64,000 nucleotides of DNA from Massilia sp. ST3. Its GTDB lineage: Bacteria; Pseudomonadota; Gammaproteobacteria; Burkholderiales; Burkholderiaceae_D. Below are positions 46,435-57,026 of the stretch, piece by piece (position 1 is the stretch's first letter; each line of letters begins with the position of its first letter). The translations under genes were made by a program, and so were the position numbers. A model generated the notes under the pieces. The model was not told the origin of the DNA. It saw only the letters and a program-made list of their open reading frames with translations, and did not search any database. The DNA lies in contig NZ_JAGPWC010000017.1 in the NCBI RefSeq assembly GCF_018119405.1, positions 23,568 through 87,567 of the forward strand. Direction: 5' to 3'.

Positions 46435-46883
46435 CAGCGGGCCTCCCGCACTTCGACGTAGTAGTGCGCCACTTGCGCGGCGCCCAGCGAGGACTCCTGG
46501 TAGGTGCCGATGCCGTTGCCGTCGAGGTGGACGCGGGTCCAGCCCGAAGCCTTCTCGATCGGTGCGAAGCCGTTGTCGAAGAAGCTGGTGCGCGCTTCGA
46601 TGACTTGCGGGTAGTCGGTCCGGTTGCGGATCTGCACGATCACGTTCAGGGTGCCGGTCGCATTGCGGCGCGCGCCCTGGCTTTCGATGGCGATCTTGCC
46701 GTTCTTCTGGTTTTGCAGGACCTTGTCGATGATGACGACCTGGTCGTGCATGATGCGCGCGGTCGGCGCCATGGCGTCGTTGACGCGCACGCCCATCTGG
46801 GCGCCTTCCGGCGACACGCTCGGGCAGCCCGTCAGGAGCACGGCGGCCATGGCGGCCGCGGCGATGTTGATGCAATTTTTCAT
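46434..46883 (-). CDS. YcfL-type lipoprotein (DUF1425)
   Basis: A 149-residue lipoprotein: signal peptide with lipobox AVLLTGC, then a domain with LNVIVQIRNRTDYPQVIEAR and TRVHLDGNGIGTYQESS, as in YcfL. In E. coli ycfL lies next to lpoB (ycfM) in an operon, and the same pairing appears here within five genes. It starts just after the COG3014 gene stop. Role unknown, but association with LpoB suggests a cell-wall or envelope task. Confidence 0.85.
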   Translation of the reverse strand: MKNCINIAAAAMAAVLLTGCPSVSPEGAQMGVRVNDAMAPTARIMHDQVVIIDKVLQNQKNGKIAIESQGARRNATGTLNVIVQIRNRTDYPQVIEARTSFFDNGFAPIEKASGWTRVHLDGNGIGTYQESSLGAAQVAHYYVEVREAR

Positions 46884-48047
46884 TCAGTTATTCCTAGTCT
46901 TGATCCAGACCACGCCGTTGCCCTTCTTGTCGATCCATTTCTGGATGCGCAGGGTGTCGGCGGGGACTTGCTGGCCCTTGTCGTCGAACAGCGTGACGTT
47001 CACGTTGCCCGGCAGGCCCTGGTAGTTGACGGCGCCGATGTGCAGCGTTTCCGGCAGGTTGTTCCAGTAGCGCACGTCGGCGCGCGGCTTGACGTTCACC
47101 GAGACCATCGAGAAGATCGCCCCGACCGCGGCCACGGCGCCCAATGCCCGTCCGCCGCCGCCGCCGGCCGCCGCCGCGTAGACGCTGCCGTCCGACGCGA
47201 TGGTGCCGAGCGCTTCGCCGATGGCGCCGGTGGTGTTCTGGAAAGCCACCTTGCCTTCGATCAGGCGGTCGACCGGGCGCCCGCCGCGGGTGCTGGCCTG
47301 GTAGAACACGTCCTCGGCCAGGGCCACCTGCTGCGGCTTGCCGTCGAATTCGATCTTCAGGCTGCGTTCCGGCATGCGCTTGGCCGGGCGGTAGACGATC
47401 TCGTGATTACCGATGCCGTCGCCGACCTTGCGCGGCGCGCCGCCGAGTTCGGCGACCACCAGCAGGTTGGCGCCGGCAGCCGGCGCGGCCCACTGCGGAC
47501 GGAGGCGCGCCACTTCGGCATAGGTTTCCCTGGCCAGGTCCTTGTCGCCGTTGAGCTGGCTGCTCCAGCCTTCCAGGATCATCAGCGCCGCGAAGTCGCT
47601 GCGGAACTGCTGCTCCTCGGCGAAAGCGTCCTGCAGGATGCCGCCGCGGAAGGATGCGCGCGCGTTCTCGTAGTCGCCCTCGGCCAGGTACAGCAGGCCG
47701 CGGTAGTAATAGGCCATGGCGCGCTCGTAGGGTTCGCCCTTGTAGTCCTTGGCGCCCTCCTCGTACCACAGCGAGCGCGCCTTGGCGGCGTTCTCGGTGT
47801 TGGCGAACATGCCCTCGATGCTGTCCAGCGCGCTGTCGAACAGGCCGGTGGCGTCGGCGGTCTTGCCTTCGGCCATGGCCGCCACGCCCGTCTGCAGGAC
47901 GTGCATGGTGGCGTCCTTGGCCGGCGCGTTCTTCAGGCGCGCGGCCTCGGCCGCGTAGTCGGCACGGGCGGCGCCCGGCGCCAGCGCGAACGCCAGCGCC
48001 AGGGCCGCCGCCAGGACACTGTTCCGCTTAGCGGTACAGGACGTCAT
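46884..48047 (-). CDS. COG3014-type exported protein
   Basis: A 387-residue protein with an N-terminal hydrophobic signal (SVLAAALALAFALAPGAARA). A helical, TPR-like region (AYYYRGLLYLAEGDYENARA and RSDFAALMILEGWSSQL) is followed by a beta-rich C-terminal domain (YRPAKRMPERSLKIEFDGK). This matches the COG3014 group, found with lpoB and ycfL homologues in several Proteobacteria. The start overlaps the end of the lpoB gene by 20 bp. No function is known. Confidence 0.82.
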   Translation of the reverse strand: MTSCTAKRNSVLAAALALAFALAPGAARADYAAEAARLKNAPAKDATMHVLQTGVAAMAEGKTADATGLFDSALDSIEGMFANTENAAKARSLWYEEGAKDYKGEPYERAMAYYYRGLLYLAEGDYENARASFRGGILQDAFAEEQQFRSDFAALMILEGWSSQLNGDKDLARETYAEVARLRPQWAAPAAGANLLVVAELGGAPRKVGDGIGNHEIVYRPAKRMPERSLKIEFDGKPQQVALAEDVFYQASTRGGRPVDRLIEGKVAFQNTTGAIGEALGTIASDGSVYAAAAGGGGGRALGAVAAVGAIFSMVSVNVKPRADVRYWNNLPETLHIGAVNYQGLPGNVNVTLFDDKGQQVPADTLRIQKWIDKKGNGVVWIKTRNN

Positions 48048-48660
48048 CCTGGGCTTCCTTCTTGAACTCGAACATGCCGGTCCAGGCGATGGTGCCGTAC
48101 TCGACGTCGACCAGCTCGAAGGTGATCTGGTGGTAGCGCGACATCGTGCCGGTGTTCGCCGAGTGGGCGTCCAGCGAGTTGATGCTGCCGCCCAACTGGA
48201 AGTCGACGCCGGCCTTGGCCTTGGCGGTGCGGATGGTGCCGCGGTCGGTCTCGCCGCTGCGCTTGGCTTCGCGCTGCTTGTCGACCATGTCGCCGTAGTG
48301 CTGGGCGACGAACACCAGGCGGCCCTGGGCGGCGCGGTTGAGTTCGACGCGCAGGCGGTTGGTGATCAGGTTCTTGTTGATGCGCGAGGAGCTTTCGTTC
48401 TTGAAGAACTCCGAGTCCACCACGATGCGCGGCGGGGTCGAACGGCCGGCGATGGCCGGGTTCGACAGGATGTCGCGCACCATGCGATCGGTGCTCGACA
48501 CGATGTCCTGGGCTTCCACGCCGACGCCGGCGACGCGGGTCGAGGTGGTGTTCACGTCCTGGTAGACCACCGGGCGGCCCGGGGTGTTGTTCAGGTTCGG
48601 GGTGGCGCAGCCGGTCAGCGCCAGTGCGCCGGCCAGCACGGCGATAGTCGTCGATTTCAT
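48028..48660 (-). CDS. LpoB-like penicillin-binding protein activator
   Basis: A 210-residue outer-membrane lipoprotein: signal ending ALALTGC, and a domain beginning GRPVVYQDVNTTSTR with IVVDSEFFKNESSSRINKNL and GVDFQLGGSINSL. This is the core of LpoB, which in E. coli reaches through the peptidoglycan to activate PBP1b. Whether this copy activates a local PBP is inference. It follows the 49183 gene and precedes the COG3014 gene. Confidence 0.9.
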   Translation of the reverse strand: MKSTTIAVLAGALALTGCATPNLNNTPGRPVVYQDVNTTSTRVAGVGVEAQDIVSSTDRMVRDILSNPAIAGRSTPPRIVVDSEFFKNESSSRINKNLITNRLRVELNRAAQGRLVFVAQHYGDMVDKQREAKRSGETDRGTIRTAKAKAGVDFQLGGSINSLDAHSANTGTMSRYHQITFELVDVEYGTIAWTGMFEFKKEAQDDVLYR

Positions 48661-48670
48661 TGCCAGATCC

Positions 48671-49183
48671 TTACTTGCCGGCCGAGGCGTTGATGATGGC
48701 CTGGTAATAGGCGGTCTTCAGCTCCGGATAGATTTCCTGGGTCAGCTTCAGGGCTTCGGCGAAATCCTTGTGGGTCGAGTTCTTGGCGTACATGTAAACG
48801 GCCAGGTCGTTGACCGAGTTGAACGAGATGTCCGAGTTGGCGCGGATGAACTCTTCGCCGCCGACCATCTTCAGGGCGATGGCGCGGCCGGCGGACTCGC
48901 CGACTGCCTGGCCCAGGATGCCGCCGATGAACGGGATGTTTTCAGCCACTTTCTGGCCGGCCTGGGCGCCCAGGAAGCCGCCGATGCTGGCGCCGGTGCT
49001 GGCGTTGCGGCCCTTCTCCACCCAGGCGGCGACGGTGCCGTCTTCGGTGTACGGCGACATGTACTTGCCGCTGTTGCCCACGATCGGGGTCGGGGCCTGG
49101 ATCAGGTTCGGAGCGGCGATGTGCGGTGCGCTTGCGCAAGCGGTGAGGACGAGTGCGAACAGCAGGGCGGAGATTTTTTTCAT
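48671..49183 (-). CDS. Lipoprotein, first gene of the lpoB-type operon
   Basis: A 170-residue lipoprotein with lipobox FALVLTAC. A glycine-rich segment GASIGGFLGAQAGQKVAEN with FIGGILGQAVGESAGRAIAL looks like a membrane-active glycine zipper. The C-terminal half is soluble. I do not recognise a named family. It opens the five-gene operon and sits 10 bp before lpoB in transcription order. Confidence 0.8.
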   Translation of the reverse strand: MKKISALLFALVLTACASAPHIAAPNLIQAPTPIVGNSGKYMSPYTEDGTVAAWVEKGRNASTGASIGGFLGAQAGQKVAENIPFIGGILGQAVGESAGRAIALKMVGGEEFIRANSDISFNSVNDLAVYMYAKNSTHKDFAEALKLTQEIYPELKTAYYQAIINASAGK

Positions 49184-49363
49184 GGTTTTCAGGATCGAGT
49201 GGTTTTGGAATCCAGCCCCGTCATTGCGGGACCGTGGTTATGAAGCCAATGCTTGATCACCAATGGTTGGCGAAGGGATATTACAAACAGACAATTTGCT
49301 TGCAGAAGCGCAATGTACATGCCTATAGCATCAAAATCAACACCTGTTGCCCCTTTGATACAT

Positions 49364-49395
49364 CGAAAAAAACGCGCACTGTAGTGCGCGTTTTG
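49364..49395 (-). terminator. Bidirectional terminator after aceA
   Basis: ACGCGCACT and AGTGCGCGT form a perfect 9-bp stem with a 2-base loop. On the minus strand it is followed by seven T, so it should end the aceA transcript, 31 bp after the gene. On the plus strand only four T follow. Confidence 0.75.
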
Positions 49396-49426
49396 TCAGG
49401 AGCACAAACGTTCTAAAAACTAGAGC

Positions 49427-50725
<1,299 letters not shown>

Positions 50726-51148
50726 GCTGTTTCTCCTGAAGATAAAACCAATGGGTTGGTAAAAGTGAATCCGTTGAAGAAATCATAGCGTGGATTGCGC
50801 AGCGCACAATTAGTCTTATATAAGACATCAAATGAATTTTTTAGCCTTGATAATCAACGCCTTGACGGTCGCTTTCCATGATACGGAAAGCATTTTCTTC
50901 CAATGAGACTTCGGCCAAGCCCGGCCTTGCTCACTATCTCGTATTGCGAAAGCGGTCTTTCGCATCATGAAAACACGTGTGCCAGATTTCCACACGGAAA
51001 TGAATGTGTGGCATAACCGCCCCCCAGGCAAGCTTATTCAATTCACATATGTTGTATTTGAGAACTTTGTGTTGACTACATGAAAACAAACCATCATGAT
51101 CGCCTCGTCTTTACAACGAGAACCGCCTACGGGCCAACAAGGATCAGC
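50726..51148. other. Divergent intergenic region, aceA to PEP-CTERM gene
   Basis: A 423-bp stretch with no gene that I can support. On the aceA side it holds a promoter and a 14-bp palindrome. A perfect hairpin TGCGAAAG-CGGT-CTTTCGCA lies at 50945-50964. The rest is relatively AT-rich with no recognised site. Confidence 0.7.
50782..50826 (-). promoter_or_regulatory. Candidate aceA promoter with an adjoining 14-bp palindromic operator
   Basis: On the minus strand TTGTGC (50809-50804), 16 bases, TATGAT (50787-50782). Just upstream is the perfect palindrome GTCTTATATAAGAC (50813-50826), placed where an activator or repressor would bind. Which regulator uses it is unknown. Confidence 0.6.
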
Positions 51149-51949
51149 ATGTCTTCTCCCCTGCGCCGGACGGCGCTTTCCCTCTTCCTGGCTTCGCTCG
51201 CCGGCTCGGCCTGCGCCAGCGTCATCACCACGGACGAAGGTGTCACCTTCACCAGCAGCTACAGCGGCAATGTATTGAAAATCGAGATCGACGCCGGCAA
51301 ACGCACCGGCGGCTGGGCCGATGCCCTCGTGATCGACGCCCTTGCGATCAAGGGCCTGGGCCCCGTCTCGGGCGTCAGCCTGAGCACGCCGAGCGGCATC
51401 CAGTGGACGATGAGCGGCACCGAGCTGAACGCCAGCGGTTGCCGCAGCGCCCAGGGCGCAAGCAGGCCGAGCAACAGCAATGGACGCGGCGCCCGTCGGG
51501 CGGCGAACGCCGCGGCTGCGCCCGCCACGTACGACAGGCTGTGCTTCGAGGGCGAAGGGATCGCGCTCGAGGACGACATGGTCTTCGCCTTTACCCTGAG
51601 TGGCGACAGCCTGAACCTGGATACGCCGCACCTGAAGGTGCGCTTCCTGGACGCGCGCGGCAAGAAGGAAGGCAGCCTGCTGTCGGACGACTTCGTCTTC
51701 AGCGCGGATACCGGTACCGGTACCAATACCGGCGCGGGCGGCGACAAGGGCGACCCGGGGTCGGTGGAAGAGATCGGCATCGACAAGGACCTGCAGCCGG
51801 GATCGGCCGGCCAGGGCGACTCCCTGCCGGCCGCGGACGAATCGGGCGAGCAGCCCCACGCCGCGGTGCCGGAACCTGCATCGCTGGGCCTGCTGGCGCT
51901 TGGCCTGGCGGGACTGGCCTGGGCGCGCCGCCGCAAGCCGCGCGCCTGA
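51149..51949 (+). CDS. PEP-CTERM sorting-domain protein 1
   Basis: An exported protein of 266 residues. The signal peptide is RRTALSLFLASLAGSACA. The C-terminal VPEPASLGLLALGLAGLAWA plus RRRKPRA is the PEP-CTERM signal, recognised by exosortase for surface or exopolysaccharide-linked export. The mature part is similar to the next gene's: VTFTSSYSGNVLKIEIDAG, and LNASGC. It has an extra disordered insert, from about residue 106 (SRPSNSNGRGARRAANAA) and another at 205-245. The ATG at 51149 has AAGGAT in front; an in-frame start 69 bp upstream is less likely. Confidence 0.85.
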   Translation: MSSPLRRTALSLFLASLAGSACASVITTDEGVTFTSSYSGNVLKIEIDAGKRTGGWADALVIDALAIKGLGPVSGVSLSTPSGIQWTMSGTELNASGCRSAQGASRPSNSNGRGARRAANAAAAPATYDRLCFEGEGIALEDDMVFAFTLSGDSLNLDTPHLKVRFLDARGKKEGSLLSDDFVFSADTGTGTNTGAGGDKGDPGSVEEIGIDKDLQPGSAGQGDSLPAADESGEQPHAAVPEPASLGLLALGLAGLAWARRRKPRA

Positions 51950-51973
51950 CGCCGGCGACGCCGCCTCCCCGGA

Positions 51974-51998
51974 ACGGGCCCGCAAGGGCCCGTTTTTT
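51974..51998 (+). terminator. Rho-independent terminator of PEP-CTERM gene 1
   Basis: ACGGGCCC and GGGCCCGT pair perfectly across the loop GCAA, followed by six T. It lies 25 bp after the gene. Confidence 0.85.
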
Positions 51999-52212
51999 AT
52001 TTTATTGTCAACTCCTCCTGCTGAATTTCCGACGGCAAACAGATTACCCGCTGCTCATCCGTTTGGATGGCGCTAACTGAGCCATCCGTGATTCAGCTAA
52101 CAGAACCGCCTTCCCAAACGCAATAGGCTGAGCCCAGCGTACTCGACAGTACGCCGGTCCAAGCCGTTCGCAGGACGCGAAGGCGGGGACTGTCACCTAA
52201 CGAGGAGAGCAT
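51999..52212 (+). other. Structured leader region before PEP-CTERM gene 2
   Basis: About 210 bp with two perfect hairpins: GGATGGC and GCCATCC, around 52063-52087, and GCGTACT-CGAC-AGTACGC at 52137-52154. It may form a long 5' untranslated leader. I do not recognise a known riboswitch in it. Confidence 0.4.
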
Positions 52213-52779
52213 TTGAAAACCACACTCATCAAAGCAGCTGCCGTCCTGCTGGCCGCGGGCGCCATCCTGCCGGCGAGCGCCGGATCCCTCACCTACCAGG
52301 GCGTGACCTTCACCTCTTCCTGGTCGGAGAACGTGCTGACCCTGGAGATCGACGCCGCCAACCCGACCGGCGACTGGGCCGGCGCGACGTCGCTCGGCGC
52401 GCTGCAGCTGAAGGACATCGGCAGCTTCACGGACGTCACCCTGAGCTCGGCGCCGGGCGCGGCCGGCAGCTGGGCGCTGTCGTCCAACGAGCTGAATGCG
52501 AACGGCTGCGCGGGCGGCGCGCATCCCGGCTTCGGCCTGTGCTACTCGGGCGCCAACGTGGCGCTGAGCGACGACATGGTGTTCCAGTTTACGTTTGCCG
52601 GCGGCGCGCCCAGCCTGGACGCGCCGCACCTGAAGGTGGACTTCTTCGGCGAGGGCGACCGCAAGGTGGGCAGCCTGCTGTCGCAGGCAATCGCGCCGGT
52701 GCCGGAGCCGCAGACCTATGCGATGCTGGGCGGCGGCCTGGCGCTGCTGGGGTTCATGGCGCGCCGGCGGAGGAAATAG
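52213..52779 (+). CDS. PEP-CTERM sorting-domain protein 2
   Basis: A 188-residue exported protein, paralogous to its upstream neighbour: VTFTSSWSENVLTLEIDAA and ALSSNELNANGC match in the same order, without the inserts. Signal peptide LIKAAAVLLAAGAILPASAG, C-terminal PEP-CTERM VPEPQTYAMLGGGLALLG then ARRRRK. The start is TTG preceded by GAGGAGAG. No exosortase gene is in the window. Confidence 0.85.
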   Translation: MKTTLIKAAAVLLAAGAILPASAGSLTYQGVTFTSSWSENVLTLEIDAANPTGDWAGATSLGALQLKDIGSFTDVTLSSAPGAAGSWALSSNELNANGCAGGAHPGFGLCYSGANVALSDDMVFQFTFAGGAPSLDAPHLKVDFFGEGDRKVGSLLSQAIAPVPEPQTYAMLGGGLALLGFMARRRRK

Positions 52780-52791
52780 TTCGTAGGGTGG

Positions 52792-52888
52792 ACGGCTTTG
52801 CCGTCCACGCGTTCAACGGGCTCCGGCATGCCGTGCAGCGAAACGGAAGCCGCCTGGACGCGTGGACGGGGAACCCGTCCACCCTACG
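52792..52888. repeat. REPIN-like pair, family B
   Basis: The left arm is GTAGGGTGGACGGC-TTT-GCCGTCCACGCG, starting 12 bp after the PEP-CTERM gene stop. The inverted right arm is GTAGGGTGGACGGG-TTC-CCCGTCCACGCG. It lies between convergent genes. Confidence 0.85.
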
Positions 52889-52910
52889 CCGGCGGTGCGG
52901 TCGCGCGAAG

Positions 52911-52934
52911 AAAAAAGGCGCCTTGCGGCGCCTT
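52911..52934 (-). terminator. Bidirectional terminator between PEP-CTERM gene 2 and clpB
   Basis: AAGGCGCC and GGCGCCTT pair across the loop TTGC. On the minus strand TTTTTT follows, only a few bases after the clpB stop; on the plus strand CCTTTTCTC follows. Confidence 0.8.
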
Positions 52935-52937
52935 TTC

Positions 52938-55547
<2,610 letters not shown>

Positions 55548-55646
55548 GGTATTGCTCCCTAGTGGTGTTCTTTGACTAAGGAGAAAAATAGGGACGGCTG
55601 ACTGCTTTTCAAGATGCGCAACACTCAGCCGTGACGAGGACGGATC

Positions 55647-56081
55647 TCAGGACTGGGCGGGCTGCGAAGAATAGGTTTCCGGGACCGGGCCGGCGGCCTT
55701 GAGATCGCGTACATTTTTCTGGACCGCGATCACGGCGAACAGCGCCATGACATAGGCGATCGCATAAAACCCTTTTTCGCTGCGGGCCAGCGTGGCGTTC
55801 CAGAGCCCCGCCGTCATCAGGAGCGCAGCGCTGGCCAGCGACAGCCAGCACAGGCCCACGTACAAGCCGGTCACGGGCAGGTTCTCGGCCCGGTCGCGCA
55901 CGGTTTTCTGCAGGGAGATGGCGGCGAACAGGCCGTACAGCAGCAGGGTCAGGTAGTAACCCTTCTCGTTGAGCTGCATGTCCGCATTCCATAGGCCGAG
56001 CAAATAACCGGTGGCGCCGGTCAGCAGGGCGGCCCAGGAGGCGCCGACAAAGGCAGGAGTGGGTCGATGGGCATGGTACAT
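55647..56081 (-). CDS. YiaA-type inner membrane protein
   Basis: A 144-residue membrane protein with four hydrophobic segments arranged as an internal duplication: ATGYLLGLWNADMQLNEKGYY and TAGLWNATLARSEKGFYAI. This GLWN...EKG repeat is the mark of the YiaA/YiaB family. Its function is unknown. It is on the same strand as clpB, about 100 bp past its start, so it is not in its operon. Confidence 0.88.
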   Translation of the reverse strand: MYHAHRPTPAFVGASWAALLTGATGYLLGLWNADMQLNEKGYYLTLLLYGLFAAISLQKTVRDRAENLPVTGLYVGLCWLSLASAALLMTAGLWNATLARSEKGFYAIAYVMALFAVIAVQKNVRDLKAAGPVPETYSSQPAQS

Positions 56082-56184
56082 GGCGGGCTCCAGAAGTTGT
56101 CCAGGGTGTGCTGGAGCGACTGTGCCATGCCATCAATCGGCAGCAGTTGATGCGTGACAGCAATAACCCGACGCCTGAGCCGGC

Positions 56185-56559
56185 TCAGCTCCGCAACGCC
56201 CGCCAGGCCGCAAAGCCCGCCGCGCACAGCACCAGCGAACCGAACAGGTGCAGCGCCGTGTGCGCCAGCGCCCAGCCATATTCGCCCCGCTGCAGGAGGG
56301 TCACCGATTCGCCGGAAAAGCTCGAGAAGGTCGTCAGCCCGCCCAGGAAGCCGGTGACGAGGAACAGCCGCCATTCGGGCGCCAGCTGCGGATAAGCGGA
56401 AAAGATGCTGAGTGCGATTCCGACCAGGAAGCCGCCCAGCAGGTTGGCCGCCAGGGTCCCGGCCTGGACGAAGGCATGCAAGCCGCCCAGCCACAATCCG
56501 AATCCCCAGCGCAGCCAGGCGCCCAGCGCGGCGCCGGCGCCGACCGCCAGCCAGCTCAA
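56185..56559 (-). CDS. crcB: Fluoride channel CrcB/FluC
   Basis: A small dual-topology fluoride exporter. The TTG at 56559 overlaps the moaE stop (TTGA) and gives 124 residues, the family norm. GAALGAWLRWGFGLWLG, then TLAANLLGGFLVGIALS and VTGFLGGLTTFSSFSGE give the pore Asn and Phe residues and the TTFSSFS motif. No fluoride riboswitch is seen. The large open frame through this region on the minus strand is otherwise a shadow. Confidence 0.9.
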   Translation of the reverse strand: MSWLAVGAGAALGAWLRWGFGLWLGGLHAFVQAGTLAANLLGGFLVGIALSIFSAYPQLAPEWRLFLVTGFLGGLTTFSSFSGESVTLLQRGEYGWALAHTALHLFGSLVLCAAGFAAWRALRS

Positions 56560-57026
56560 GTGGTGGTCCAGCGCGCCTTGGCGCTGTCGTCGCTGCTGCG
56601 CGCATCGACCCAGCGCGCGCCTTCCGGGGTCTGCTCCTTCTTCCAGAACGGGGCGTCGGTCTTGAGATAGTCCATGATGAACTCGCAGGCGGCGAAGGCC
56701 TCGCCGCGGTGCGCGGCGGTGCAGGCCACCAGCACGATCTGGTCGAGCGGCTTCAGCGGGCCGATGCGGTGGATCACCAGGGCGCCGTACAGCGGCCAGC
56801 GCGCACGCGCCTGGACCACGATGTCTTCCAGCGATTTCTCCGTCATGCCGGGATAGTGCTCCAGTTCCAGTTCGGCCACCTGGGCGCCGTCGTTCAGGTC
56901 GCGCACCGTGCCGACGAAGCTCACCACCGCGCCGACCCGCGCGTCGCCCTCGCGCAGACGCGCGATCTCCCGGCCCAGGTCGAAGTCGCCGGGCTGCACC
57001 CGCACTTCCGTCACGCCTTCCTTCAT
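56556..57026 (-). CDS. moaE: Molybdopterin synthase catalytic subunit MoaE (copy 2)
   Basis: A second MoaE, 156 residues. GAVVSFVGTVRDLNDGA, LELEHYPGMTEKSLEDIVV, VIHRIGPLKPLDQIVLVAC and FAACEFIMDYLKTDAP with FWKKE keep all key residues, including both catalytic Lys. It differs from the copy at 14898 at many positions, so it is not a recent duplication. It overlaps the DUF349 gene by ATGA and crcB by TTGA. No moaD lies next to it. Confidence 0.92.
   Translation of the reverse strand: MKEGVTEVRVQPGDFDLGREIARLREGDARVGAVVSFVGTVRDLNDGAQVAELELEHYPGMTEKSLEDIVVQARARWPLYGALVIHRIGPLKPLDQIVLVACTAAHRGEAFAACEFIMDYLKTDAPFWKKEQTPEGARWVDARSSDDSAKARWTTT

Noticed and set aside
50828..51031. 67-codon minus-strand open frame upstream of aceA
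   Set aside because: It is short, without a ribosome site, and lies in a region that looks regulatory.
51999..52212. Cyclic di-GMP (GEMM) riboswitch before PEP-CTERM gene 2
   Set aside because: A GGACGCGAAGG stretch recalls part of the core, but it lies too close to the ribosome site and the other conserved parts are absent.
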